The notes beneath the pieces are model-generated. The model had not been told where the DNA came from, did not search any database, and saw only the letters and a list, made by a program, of their open reading frames with translations. The translations under genes and the position numbers were made by a program. From the NCBI GenBank assembly GCA_029265815.1, contig JAJUGU010000002.1, positions 1 to 64,000 of the forward strand: a stretch of 64,000 nucleotides of DNA. Reading direction: 5' to 3'. This DNA is from Anaerolineaceae bacterium. Its GTDB lineage: Bacteria > Chloroflexota > Anaerolineae > Anaerolineales > Anaerolineaceae. Below are positions 28,498 through 36,764 of the stretch, piece by piece. The first letter of the stretch is position 1, and every line of letters starts with the position of its first letter.

Positions 28498-29553
28498 ATG
28501 GAAAATCTGGAAGTGGTTGGTTTATATAAGGAATATGAAAATGAGCCTTTATTAACTGGGGTGAATTTCAGGGTGGAACCAGGCGAGACGCTGTGCCTGC
28601 TTGGGCGGTCTGGCAGCGGAAAAAGCACCATTCTGCGTATCATCGCCGGGATTGAAAAACCAGATGCAGGGAAGGTTTTTTGGAATGGTAAGGACCTGGT
28701 TGAAGTACCGACCTTCAAGCGCAACTTTGGACTCATGTTTCAGGATTACGCCTTATTCCCACATTTGACGGTGGCCGAAAATGTTGGTTTTGGTTTGAAA
28801 ATGAGGGGTGTTTCGAAATCAGAAATGGTTAAAAAAGTAAGAGAAGCGCTCGAACAGGTGAACATGTCAAGTTTCAGTGAAAGGCGCGTCACTGATCTTT
28901 CTGGTGGAGAGCAGCAGCGAATCGCCTTGGCGCGTGCTCTGGCACCACGTCCTCTGCTATTGATGCTTGACGAACCTCTCGCAGCCCTCGATCGTGCACT
29001 GCGGGTGGAACTTCAGGAAGAATTGCGAGATTTGTTAAAAAAGACCGGTATCCCGGCGATTTACGTTACCCATGATCAAGAGGAGGCCATCGTTGTCAGC
29101 GACAGACTGGCACTTTTGAATGACGGTCGAATTGTGCAGTGCGATCAAACGGAAAAAGTATTCCAATTTCCATCCACCCGCTGGGCAGCCAGTTTTCTTG
29201 GAATGACCAATTTTATACCGGGCACAGTGATCGAAACATATCCACTCAGGGTTAGAACGGATTGCGGCATTTTCGAAGCATGGAATCCTGCCCCGGGTCA
29301 TCCTTTTAGCGTTGATTCACCTGTGACTCTACTGATCAAACCAAAGGGTGTAGGATTTGCTGCTGATCTGTCAGTACCCAATCATCTCAGTGGTTTGATT
29401 AATCGGGTGCAGTTTCGTGGCGATCATTATCGCTTGCAGGTGAAACTAAATTCATATGTTGAAATGGAATTTTCTTCAACTGTAGAATGCATCGCTGGAC
29501 AAAAAATTTTCATTAACCTGGCACCTCAGGATGTGATTGCTCTAAAAGAATGA
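28498..29553 (+). CDS. thiQ: Thiamine ABC transporter ATP-binding protein
   Basis: A 351-residue ABC ATPase: Walker A GRSGSGKST near residue 36, Q-loop FQDYALFPH, signature LSGGEQQRIALARAL, Walker B LLLMLDEPLAALD, switch His VTHDQEEA. The ~110-residue C-terminal extension (TNFIPGTVI onward) looks like a TOBE regulatory domain, making it longer than E. coli ThiQ and more like PotA/FbpC; thiamine specificity rests on operon context. ATG 28498 follows AAGGGA; an in-frame ATG at 28474 overlapping thiP is possible. Confidence 0.9.
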   Translation: MENLEVVGLYKEYENEPLLTGVNFRVEPGETLCLLGRSGSGKSTILRIIAGIEKPDAGKVFWNGKDLVEVPTFKRNFGLMFQDYALFPHLTVAENVGFGLKMRGVSKSEMVKKVREALEQVNMSSFSERRVTDLSGGEQQRIALARALAPRPLLLMLDEPLAALDRALRVELQEELRDLLKKTGIPAIYVTHDQEEAIVVSDRLALLNDGRIVQCDQTEKVFQFPSTRWAASFLGMTNFIPGTVIETYPLRVRTDCGIFEAWNPAPGHPFSVDSPVTLLIKPKGVGFAADLSVPNHLSGLINRVQFRGDHYRLQVKLNSYVEMEFSSTVECIAGQKIFINLAPQDVIALKE

Positions 29554-29675
29554 TCGTGTTGTGAAGGGCTATTGATTATCTTCGAGAAATGGTTTATAGA
29601 TCAATTCAAATTTTAAGGTTAAAGCATAGATTCCAGCTAAGATCAAAAAATTCGTTATATGCCAAAAATATGCAA

Positions 29676-29703
29676 AAACCCACGAGTTGACACTTGTGGG
29701 TTT
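29676..29703. terminator. Bidirectional terminator between thiQ and the membrane-protein operon
   Basis: Arms AAACCCACGAG (29676-29686) and CTTGTGGGTTT (29693-29703), with one G-T pair and loop TTGACA. On the minus strand it is followed by TTTTTGCATATTTTT, so it stops the operon that ends at 29727; on the plus strand the T-run is short. Confidence 0.75.
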
Positions 29704-29726
29704 AGAAAAATCCAGGAAGATTTAGG

Positions 29727-29903
29727 TTAGAAACCAATCTGTGGAATGATGTAATTAATAAGAAACCAGAGAAAAGCCAGTAAACCAATCGTGCCGGCAC
29801 AAAAAGAAAGCAACATGACGACCACTGTGAGCCAAATCTGACGTTTCCTTCTGGTAACTACTTCTGGATCATTGTGAGCAGGATGCTCTTCAAACGAATT
29901 CAT
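29727..29903 (-). CDS. 58-residue single-helix membrane protein
   Basis: Reading the minus strand from ATG 29903 gives 58 residues ending at TAA 29727. Residues ~1-23 are polar and charged (MNSFEEHPAHNDPEVV, then RRKRQ), followed by one or two hydrophobic helices (TVVVMLLSFCAGTIGLLAF) and a short hydrophobic tail. The basic cluster before the helix places the N-terminus in the cytoplasm. Its start overlaps the stop of the DUF4126 gene by one base (TGATG), so it is translationally coupled, and a terminator follows. Function unknown; the coupling supports that it is real. Confidence 0.7.
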   Translation of the reverse strand: MNSFEEHPAHNDPEVVTRRKRQIWLTVVVMLLSFCAGTIGLLAFLWFLINYIIPQIGF

Positions 29904-30478
29904 CAAAGATTCGATCCTGGAGTCTGTTTACGTTTCTTATATATAATGCGTGTCACTATGATGGTGGTGACCAGAACCAGGATACAGGCTATGATCACAG
30001 GGATGATGATAGATAACACCGAGACCACGGTGGAAGTAGCCTGTTCAGCGATCGAGGCTGGCACGTTTCCAAGCCCGCCAGTTGCAGCATTCACGGCTGG
30101 TCTCACAGCAAGGGCTTTCACAGCGTGCACTCCACCTGAAACCAATAACCCCGCGATCAGGGCAAAAACTGGCTTGACTTCGCCGATCTGGCTGGCTGTG
30201 GCGGCGAAGACGATGGCGCCGGCTGTTGGTCTGATGAAAGATTGGACAATATCATTGATATGATTCACGCCTGGAAATGCATCCGCCAGGATTTCAACGA
30301 TGGTCAACAAGATCAATACTCCGATCACCCACCATGAGGTCATGACATTCCACGGCTCTTGCAGATGGATCAGGTCTGTATATCGTGCTAATAACGCCAC
30401 CACCAGCAGTGGAATGTAGGCGTTCAAACCCGCACTGGCGGAGAGGCCAAAGGCTGAGAAAACATTAAAAATGTCCAT
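29903..30478 (-). CDS. DUF4126-family membrane protein
   Basis: A 191-residue integral membrane protein with about five helices. The pattern GLSASAGLNAYIPLLVVAL at the N-terminus, a central FPGVNHINDIVQSFIRP and GAIVFAATASQIGEV are what I know of DUF4126 proteins. No biochemical function is established. ATG 30478 was chosen because AAGGATATTGG lies upstream and the hydrophobic part starts here; an ATG eight codons earlier is also in frame. Middle gene of a three-gene operon. Confidence 0.8.
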   Translation of the reverse strand: MDIFNVFSAFGLSASAGLNAYIPLLVVALLARYTDLIHLQEPWNVMTSWWVIGVLILLTIVEILADAFPGVNHINDIVQSFIRPTAGAIVFAATASQIGEVKPVFALIAGLLVSGGVHAVKALAVRPAVNAATGGLGNVPASIAEQATSTVVSVLSIIIPVIIACILVLVTTIIVTRIIYKKRKQTPGSNL

Positions 30479-30506
30479 TTTTCCAATATCCTTATAAATC
30501 AATCAT

Positions 30507-31304
30507 TTACCAGGATTTCGTGATCATCAACCGGGCGAAATCCATCATTCCAACCTGAAAGATAGCGGTAATCATTCCTATACTTAATATACGAATTCCA
30601 TCCCGCAAATGATGCAGCGTATTTTCTTTTTTTAATATGATACACCAAAGCAATGTGTAGATCATTCCCAGCACAATAAAGATCATGCCAGTGGATGAAA
30701 TAGCGATTGGGTAGTATAGAAACGGAATATCCAGCAGGATCAAAGTTCCAACAGCAGCAGCCATCAAAATTAAGACAACGAGATCTATCCAACGGTCAAG
30801 GACAGGCCTGGGCTCTGCCTCTGTCCAGAGCGTTTGATGCCATAATGGCAGAATCAGGTTTGCCAGTGAAATCCCAAACAGCAACCCGGTGATCAACCTC
30901 AACCGGTTATCGGGTTGATAAAATGGTTCAATGCCGGGTAACAGGGTCAGGGAGGAGTTGATTCCGTCAACGATGAAAGCCGCACAGAACAATGACAGAA
31001 CAGCAATTTTTAACCTGGATGGTATGCCTGTGCGTTTCCTTTTAAAAAAAAGAAAGGGTAAGGAAAAGAATAAACCCATGAATGTTCCTGTGCATCTTGC
31101 ACACAGGGGCAGCGTTTTTCCTCCTATGGTTAGTGAATGACTCTCTATCTGATGGCAGACCGAATACCCGGCGGCGTGCAATTTTCCATCAATACCCGGT
31201 GGTGTGAGAATCAGCCACGTGCCTAATGCAGTAAGCACGAGGATTATCAGAAAAATGGTTATTAATTTTTTCCGCGAATCAGATACTGGGAATATGTTTT
31301 CCAT
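30507..31304 (-). CDS. DUF2085-family membrane protein
   Basis: A 265-residue membrane protein with about seven helices. The signature AAGYSVCHQIESHSL followed by LPLCARCTGTFMGLF near residues 45-75 is diagnostic of DUF2085; its Cys and His could bind a metal (inference). First gene of the operon with DUF4126 and the 58-residue protein. No reaction is known. Confidence 0.82.
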   Translation of the reverse strand: MENIFPVSDSRKKLITIFLIILVLTALGTWLILTPPGIDGKLHAAGYSVCHQIESHSLTIGGKTLPLCARCTGTFMGLFFSLPFLFFKRKRTGIPSRLKIAVLSLFCAAFIVDGINSSLTLLPGIEPFYQPDNRLRLITGLLFGISLANLILPLWHQTLWTEAEPRPVLDRWIDLVVLILMAAAVGTLILLDIPFLYYPIAISSTGMIFIVLGMIYTLLWCIILKKENTLHHLRDGIRILSIGMITAIFQVGMMDFARLMITKSW

Positions 31305-31352
31305 AGTGAAAATTATAAATCGAAGTCGGGCAGAGACAAGCGTATGGGTTTC

Positions 31353-31381
31353 TTGACATTCACCATGGTTTATGTTTTACT
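31353..31381 (+). promoter_or_regulatory. Candidate promoter of the peptidase T leader
   Basis: Perfect TTGACA at 31353-31358, a 17-base spacer and TTTACT at 31376-31381 (4 of 6 matches). A start near 31388 gives a ~245-base leader before the peptidase ATG. Confidence 0.5.
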
Positions 31382-31431
31382 TATCAGCGTAATGATAATG
31401 CTATCCTAACGATGAGGAGGTGGTGTCTACG

Positions 31432-31485
31432 ATGTGTAATAGTTTTAAACACAGCGCTGCGGCATCCCTCCTCGCGATAAAGTAG
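31432..31485 (+). CDS. 17-codon leader ORF upstream of peptidase T
   Basis: ATG 31432 to TAG 31485 encodes 17 residues (MCNSFKHS, AAASLLAIK) with a strong GAGGAGGTG ribosome site about 10 bases upstream. The last half of the ORF forms the left arm of a long hairpin at 31454-31499. This arrangement looks like a leader peptide controlling the downstream gene, but it is only inferred. Confidence 0.4.
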   Translation: MCNSFKHSAAASLLAIK

Positions 31486-31574
31486 GGAAGCCGCAGCGCC
31501 AAAATCCAGGAGCCGTCGAATAGACGGCTCTCTGGCTTAAAAAGGCTGAAATGACCTAAAACACCTTTTTAAGC
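31454..31574 (+). promoter_or_regulatory. Three consecutive hairpins in the peptidase T leader
   Basis: Hairpin 1: GCGCTGCGGC (31454-31463) with GCCGCAGCGC (31490-31499), extended by TCCCT/AGGGA after one mismatch. Hairpin 2: GAGCCGTC (31510-31517) with GACGGCTC (31523-31530). Hairpin 3: GCTTAAAAAGG (31535-31545) with CCTTTTTAAGC (31564-31574). None has a clear T-run. Together they suggest a structured leader or small RNA. Confidence 0.6.
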
Positions 31575-31633
31575 ATTTTCATAAAATTGAACATCGGCAT
31601 ATAATCAGAAAAGCAAAAACCAGTGGAGGAAGC

Positions 31634-32857
31634 ATGCCGTCAGTAAAAGAGCGTTTTATAAATTATGCAAAGATCAATACCCAGTCTGATATGGAATACA
31701 AAAGCCATCCCAGCACAGCCACTCAATTCGATCTGGCCCGGAAACTGGAACAAGAATTACTCGATCTCGGAATGGAAGATATCAGCCTGGATGAAAAATG
31801 TTATCTCATGGCAACTTTGCCGGCAAATACCGACCGGCAGATCCCGATCATCGGTTTCATCGCCCATCTAGATACCAGCCCGGAGGTCAGTGGTGAAAAC
31901 GTGAAACCGCAAGTCATAGAAAATTATGACGGCGGAGAGATCGTGCTCAATGCTGACCTCAATATTCGCATGTCTCCCAAGGAGTTTCCTGAGTTATCCA
32001 AATATATCGGACAGGAACTGATTACTACCGACGGCACGACCCTGCTGGGAGCAGATGACAAAGCGGGAATTGCGGTGATTATGAGCGCATTGGAATACCT
32101 CGTTACTCATCCTGAAATCGAGCATGGCAAGATTCGTGTGGCCTTCACACCCGATGAGGAAATCGGTCATGGTGCTGATTATTTCGATGTACAAAAATTC
32201 GGTGCAGAATTTGCGTATACGCTTGATGGTGGTGAGATTGGCGAGCTCGAATACGAGACCTTCAACGCAGCAGCTGCAACCGTGACGATCAATGGCAGAA
32301 GCGTCCACCCTGGTTCAGCGAAAAATCGTATGATCAATGCTCTTCAGGTTGCCATGGAATTCAATGCGATGCTGCCGGCAAATGAGCGTCCTGAATACAC
32401 CGAAGGCAGAGAAGGTTTCACTCATCTGGTTCAGTTTTCTGGTGGAGTTGAGTCCGCAAAAATGCACTATATCATTCGTGATCATGATCGAAGCATCATG
32501 GAGAAACGTAAGGGATATTTGCAGGATGCCGCAACATATTTGAACAAACGCTATGGCGAAGGGCGGATCGTGGTTGATATCAAAGACCAGTATTACAATA
32601 TGCGCGAAAAGATTGAACCGGTCTTTCATATTGTCGAGACTGCCAGTAGGGCGATGGTCGCATTGGGAATTCAGCCGATCATGGTGCCTGTGCGCGGAGG
32701 GACAGATGGCTCCAGGTTGTCCTTTATGGGGTTACCCTGCCCAAATCTCTTTACGGGTGGGTTTAACTTTCACGGGCGATATGAAACGCTCCCGACCCGG
32801 TCTTTGGAACGCTCAGTGGATGTGGTGTTAAAAATTATCGAGCTGGTCAGCAAATAA
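31634..32857 (+). CDS. pepT: Peptidase T (tripeptide aminopeptidase)
   Basis: A 407-residue cytosolic M20B zinc peptidase that removes the N-terminal residue from tripeptides. Metal and catalytic motifs: GFIAHLDTSPE near residue 78 (His, Asp), LLGADDKAGIA near residue 140 (Asp), PDEEIGHGADYFD near residue 175 (Glu-Glu), TLDGGEIGELEYE, and NGRSVHPGSAK in the dimerisation domain. The end has FTGGFNFHGRYE (metal His). Length is normal. The ATG follows GTGGAGGAAG. It stands alone behind a structured leader and ends at a bidirectional terminator. Confidence 0.95.
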   Translation: MPSVKERFINYAKINTQSDMEYKSHPSTATQFDLARKLEQELLDLGMEDISLDEKCYLMATLPANTDRQIPIIGFIAHLDTSPEVSGENVKPQVIENYDGGEIVLNADLNIRMSPKEFPELSKYIGQELITTDGTTLLGADDKAGIAVIMSALEYLVTHPEIEHGKIRVAFTPDEEIGHGADYFDVQKFGAEFAYTLDGGEIGELEYETFNAAAATVTINGRSVHPGSAKNRMINALQVAMEFNAMLPANERPEYTEGREGFTHLVQFSGGVESAKMHYIIRDHDRSIMEKRKGYLQDAATYLNKRYGEGRIVVDIKDQYYNMREKIEPVFHIVETASRAMVALGIQPIMVPVRGGTDGSRLSFMGLPCPNLFTGGFNFHGRYETLPTRSLERSVDVVLKIIELVSK

Positions 32858-32863
32858 TGATTG

Positions 32864-32893
32864 AAAACCTCCGTTCAGATGAACGGAGGTTTT
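32864..32893. terminator. Bidirectional terminator between pepT and the EamA exporter
   Basis: Perfect 13-bp stem AAAACCTCCGTTC (32864-32876) / GAACGGAGGTTTT (32881-32893), loop AGAT, between convergent genes whose stops lie within 7 bases of it. Confidence 0.9.
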
Positions 32894-32896
32894 GAT

Positions 32897-33766
32897 TTAC
32901 GATTGGATACCATTTCTTTGCTTGCGTGAAAAATATTCATTCATAGCCAGCGCAATCAAGATGATTGTGCCGCCAATCAACAACGAAGGGATGTTTGTTT
33001 TTTCGCCGAACACCACCAGCGAAACGGTTACGGCAAGAGGGATCTTAAGATCATTAAATATGGCAAGTGTGCCAGCGTTAACTTTTCTCGCGCCGATGTT
33101 CCATAAAAAGAAACTGATTCCAGAGGCGACGGCGCCCAGGTAGAGAATCGTCCAGACCTGTTTGGTTGTAAGCGTAATAGTGGATATTGGGACCAGGATA
33201 CCAGTGGCCAGGGCAGTAACGACCACCGCTCCAAGATACATGTATCCAAAAACATCTCGGTCTTTTAACTGGTCGTTGTTAGCCATCAGCTTTCGATAGT
33301 AGACCTGCCCAAATGCATAACAAAGGTTAGAAATTTGCACCAGTAAGAATCCAGTCATAACACCCGGCGATTCGATCTCTCCGCGTTTGATCACCCAGGT
33401 GCCTGCAACAGTGATGATAGCGGTCGCGAGGTGTAGCAAATTAATTTTTCGCGCAAAAGCATCATCGATCAGGGTTACGAAGATCGGGGTAAAGATTGTG
33501 AAGAGGGCAACTTCGTAGGCCTTGAGGGTACGGAAAGCTGCAAGGTATGTAAGATACATAATTCCAAACTGGAGCATACCGGCCAGAAATAGTTTAAACG
33601 CCAGCCTGCCATTGATTTTCTTGATTTTAAGGAAAGGTAAAAAGATCAAAAAAGATATCATCAGGCGGGCGAATCCCACAAAGTTGGAATCCACACCGGT
33701 CAGATTACCTTTGATCAATCCAAAAGAAAATGCCCAAATTAATGAAACAATAAATAAATACGCCAT
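32897..33766 (-). CDS. EamA/DMT-family membrane exporter
   Basis: A 289-residue membrane protein with ten helices in two EamA repeats (~1-140 and ~150-285), the DMT superfamily layout, ending in a basic tail (FSRKQRNGIQS). Substrates of such exporters are usually amino acids or metabolites, which cannot be told here. ATG 33766 is preceded by GAGAGGTG; an in-frame ATG four codons earlier is less well placed. Monocistronic, convergent with pepT. Confidence 0.85.
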   Translation of the reverse strand: MAYLFIVSLIWAFSFGLIKGNLTGVDSNFVGFARLMISFLIFLPFLKIKKINGRLAFKLFLAGMLQFGIMYLTYLAAFRTLKAYEVALFTIFTPIFVTLIDDAFARKINLLHLATAIITVAGTWVIKRGEIESPGVMTGFLLVQISNLCYAFGQVYYRKLMANNDQLKDRDVFGYMYLGAVVVTALATGILVPISTITLTTKQVWTILYLGAVASGISFFLWNIGARKVNAGTLAIFNDLKIPLAVTVSLVVFGEKTNIPSLLIGGTIILIALAMNEYFSRKQRNGIQS

Positions 33767-33957
33767 AACACCTCTCAATCTATCGTCAGGACAAACAATA
33801 TAACACGCCGCAGCGGTTTCTTGTGCGGATTATTAATCATAGAATCACAAGATGAAAATCTTGTCTTTTGTGTTCTACGATCTGTCTTTCTTGCGGTAGA
33901 CCATTTCCCCCCGGGTTTTACCTGGCCTTATCTCCGGCTTCATTCGTAAGATCGGAA

Positions 33958-33986
33958 TTTAAAAAAAGAGCAGCTGGGGGCTGCTC
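33958..33986 (-). terminator. Terminator of the two-component operon (minus strand)
   Basis: Stem GAGCAGC (33968-33974) / GCTGCTC (33980-33986), followed on the minus strand by seven or more T (33961-33967), 20 bases after the kinase stop. Confidence 0.85.
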
Positions 33987-34006
33987 AGGCTTTAGTATTT
34001 GTTGGA

Positions 34007-35389
34007 TCATTTTTTGGAAATCGGCAGGGTTACTTTTACGCTTAATCCACCTTCTGGTTTATTGGCTGCGCTGATCTTGCCCCCTTGGGCTTCAACCAAT
34101 TGCTTGCAAATTGCCAGCCCCAGTCCTGCTCCTCCGCTTGCACGGGCGCGTGATTTCTCGCTGCGGAAAAAGCGGTCGAAAATAAAGGGGAGATCCTCGT
34201 CTTTTACACCGGGGCCGTTATCTGATACTGTGATTTCAGCATTCTCACCTTTTCTAGCCAGGCTTATCTGGATAAAACCATTTTCTGGAACGAAGCGCAA
34301 TGCATTGCCGATCAGATTGCCAATTACCTGTTCGATACGCTGTGAGTCAACAGTCGTGATCAGGTCTCTTTCAATTGTTTCGAGTGAAATACTTACTTTC
34401 TTTGAATCTGCCTGTGGTTCGAAAACCCCAATGGTTCTTCGTGCCAGGTCAACCAGGTCGGTTTCTTTCATTTCAAAATGAAGCTGGCGGGTTTCAGCAA
34501 GGGTGAGCAGGCGAAGGTCTTCAACGAGCCTTTCGAGGAGGTAGGTTTCTTCGAGTGCCTGAGCGATATTCGTTTCGTTGGATGGATAGATGCCGTCCAT
34601 CATTCCTTCCAACTTGCCGCGGATCACTGAAAGCGGTGTCCGTAATTCGTGGGCGATATCTGCAAGCATGGCACGTCTTTCGTTGTTATTGCGCTCCAGT
34701 GCTTCAGTCATTTTGTTGAAATGAACGCCCAGATCATATAGATCGTCTTTGGATTTCTTCAACTTAATACGCGTACTTAAATTGCCAGACGCCACACTCT
34801 CAGAGGCTGCGATTACCTCCGAAAGCGGATTGACGACACGCCTCATTAAAAGCACGCCGATGACTACTGTCAGTAAAACCAGCAAGACGCCAACCATGAA
34901 TATGGGGTTCATTGTTCCGAGGGTTAGGCGAACAGGGCGCGATACCTGACGCTTTTCTGAGATTAATGTTCCAATGATCCTTCCGCGTGCAGTCAGCGTG
35001 GTCTGCTCAATTTCAACCGGCATCTTGATCACATTCGAAGGCAGGTTGGAACTGTATTGTCCGTAATACATCACAATTCTGCCATACTGGTCAATGAGGA
35101 TGAAATTTTCCCAGTCCATACGGATGAGTTTCGAATTTGGAAATAAATCTGGATCGACAATGGCTTCAATGCCATCCCAACTTCCCCGGCCCAGGTAATA
35201 CGCCTCGAGGATGGTTGCATTCGGGTCACGATAGAATGGATTCTTTTCAGTATTACGGCTGATCTCAAAAATTGTAAATCCTATAAGCGCAACCATACCC
35301 ACGACGCCCACAACTAGAAATGCGCGCACCAGAATCATGATCAGACGGCGTTTAATTGACTTAATGGATGTGGCCGAAGGTTGAGACAT
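34007..35389 (-). CDS. Sensor histidine kinase, BaeS/PhoR-like
   Basis: A membrane kinase of about 460 residues: helix 1 (~17-40), an extracytoplasmic sensor of ~130 residues, helix 2 (~170-192), HAMP (MRRVVNPLSEVIAASESV), HisKA with ADIAHELRTPLSVIRG, and HATPase_c (NLIGNALRFVPENG, DNGPGVKDEDLPFIF, GAGLGLAICKQL). ATG 35389 begins a plausible cytoplasmic N-terminus 8 bases after the regulator's stop; an in-frame ATG at 35455 would overlap the regulator by 59 bases. Partner of the OmpR-type regulator upstream. The adjacent MacAB-like exporter may be its target (inference from position). Confidence 0.88.
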   Translation of the reverse strand: MSQPSATSIKSIKRRLIMILVRAFLVVGVVGMVALIGFTIFEISRNTEKNPFYRDPNATILEAYYLGRGSWDGIEAIVDPDLFPNSKLIRMDWENFILIDQYGRIVMYYGQYSSNLPSNVIKMPVEIEQTTLTARGRIIGTLISEKRQVSRPVRLTLGTMNPIFMVGVLLVLLTVVIGVLLMRRVVNPLSEVIAASESVASGNLSTRIKLKKSKDDLYDLGVHFNKMTEALERNNNERRAMLADIAHELRTPLSVIRGKLEGMMDGIYPSNETNIAQALEETYLLERLVEDLRLLTLAETRQLHFEMKETDLVDLARRTIGVFEPQADSKKVSISLETIERDLITTVDSQRIEQVIGNLIGNALRFVPENGFIQISLARKGENAEITVSDNGPGVKDEDLPFIFDRFFRSEKSRARASGGAGLGLAICKQLVEAQGGKISAANKPEGGLSVKVTLPISKK

Positions 35390-35396
35390 AATAAAA

Positions 35397-36074
35397 TTAA
35401 GCAGTAAATTTGTATCCAACCCCATGAACGGTGACGATGCATCCGGGTTCTTCACCTGTGGGATTCAATTTTTTGCGTAAATTTCGAATATGTGAATCGA
35501 TCGCTCGTTCATAACTCTCGAAAGCCACCCCTCTGACGGCAATGAGAAGTTGAGCACGGGTAAAAATGCGTCCGGGTTGGCTGGCAAGAGTGGCGAGGAT
35601 TTCAAACTCAGTTGGAGTGAGGGCAATTTCGCGGTTGTCAAGGTTGGCGATAAAACGATTGCGGTCGAGGGTCAGGTTGCCGCTGCGGATGACTTCTGCG
35701 CTGGTGTCTCCTTGAACCCGGCGCAGCACAGTGCGCACTCTGGCTACCAGTTCACGCGGGCTGAAGGGTTTAGTCATGTAGTCATCAGCACCAAGCTCAA
35801 GCCCGATCAATTTATCACTCTCTTCCACTCTTGCAGTGAGCATGATGATTGGCGTGGAACCTTCTTTTCGGATTTCACGGCATATATCAAGACCATCAAT
35901 ATTTGGAAGCATCAGGTCGAGTACGATTAGATCTGGCTTTTCCTTGTGAAATTTCTCTAATCCACTGGTTCCATCCAGTGCATTTACCACGTCAAATCCT
36001 GCCGCTTTTAGGTAATCGCGGCAAATTTCAACAATTTTTGGTTCGTCGTCGATAATCAGAATCTTTTTTGGCAT
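35397..36074 (-). CDS. OmpR/PhoB-family response regulator
   Basis: A 225-residue regulator: receiver (1-120, DDEP, Asp 53 in VLDLMLPNIDG, Lys in MTKPFSP) and a winged-helix DNA-binding domain (~130-225, LTPTEFEILATLAS, SYERAIDSHIRNLRKKL, VHGVGYKF). It pairs with the kinase immediately downstream. It is separated from the upstream exporter operon by a hairpin at 36114-36149. Confidence 0.93.
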   Translation of the reverse strand: MPKKILIIDDEPKIVEICRDYLKAAGFDVVNALDGTSGLEKFHKEKPDLIVLDLMLPNIDGLDICREIRKEGSTPIIMLTARVEESDKLIGLELGADDYMTKPFSPRELVARVRTVLRRVQGDTSAEVIRSGNLTLDRNRFIANLDNREIALTPTEFEILATLASQPGRIFTRAQLLIAVRGVAFESYERAIDSHIRNLRKKLNPTGEEPGCIVTVHGVGYKFTA

Positions 36075-36113
36075 ACTTTAATCATTATCCCTTATTTTGT
36101 CTTAATTTGGCAA

Positions 36114-36149
36114 GAGCGAAACCGTAAAACTGTCTTTACGGTTCCGCTC
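36114..36149 (-). terminator. Hairpin between exporter operon and regulator
   Basis: Stem GAGCG-a-AACCGTAAA (36114-36128) / TTTACGGTT-c-CGCTC (36135-36149) with one A/C mismatch. The T-run on the minus strand is weak, so termination may be partial and the kinase/regulator pair may be partly co-transcribed with the exporter. Confidence 0.6.
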
Positions 36150-36154
36150 GTTAA

Positions 36155-36742
36155 TTATGATATATCTTCAACGAAAAAAACTGTTTTCCTGGCTGTAAAC
36201 AAGATCAATCCAATCACACACATTGACAGGGTGATTTTAATGACAGCTTCAACGATCGACAGACTTTCCCTGACACTGAAGAGTGAGATGACTGCGGGTA
36301 TTAAGGCAGCTGCACTGGCAATGATTGCTGTGAACTTTGCCCATTTCTTATCGAACCATATCCCAATGATTCCCAACAACCCAAAGAGCAGCACCATACC
36401 CGCCAGTGCATATTGTGAGAGGATTTTCAACTTCATTTGAGCATCATTCTGCCTACCTCTTCCCATTCCTTGTAGGGGTTGCATGTTCCCATCCGGCAAG
36501 TCCTGACCCATACCATCTGGAGGGTTTCCATTCATCTGACCCGGTTGAAAATCACCATTCTGTGGTGGAGTAAAACCATCCTCAGGTAGATCACCAAGAT
36601 ATTGCAAAGGTTGCCCGTCTGGTGGATTGTTTACTCCAAAAATACGGGTTCCTCCGATCATGGGAAGAACACCAGCCGCTAAAATGAGCAGGAACAGCAC
36701 AATTATCGTAATGATTTTTCTTGTTTCCCAATGAGTTTTCAT
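36155..36742 (-). CDS. Membrane protein with Pro/Gly/Asn/Met-rich extracytoplasmic segment
   Basis: A 195-residue protein, not recognised. Helix 1 (~8-30) is followed by about 65 exposed residues very rich in Pro, Gly, Asn, Asp and Met (PPDGQPLQYL, QPGQMNGNPPDGMGQDLP), then three helices. ATG 36742 fits a normal signal/anchor start with GGGGAAG upstream; ATG 36772, overlapping the permease stop, is an alternative. Last gene of the MacAB-like operon. Its low-complexity segment resembles the tail of the adaptor protein at the operon's other end, suggesting a shared role, perhaps metal or peptide binding (inference). Confidence 0.7.
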   Translation of the reverse strand: MKTHWETRKIITIIVLFLLILAAGVLPMIGGTRIFGVNNPPDGQPLQYLGDLPEDGFTPPQNGDFQPGQMNGNPPDGMGQDLPDGNMQPLQGMGRGRQNDAQMKLKILSQYALAGMVLLFGLLGIIGIWFDKKWAKFTAIIASAAALIPAVISLFSVRESLSIVEAVIKITLSMCVIGLILFTARKTVFFVEDIS

Positions 36743-36764
36743 CCTTCTATCTTCCCCATTTAAA

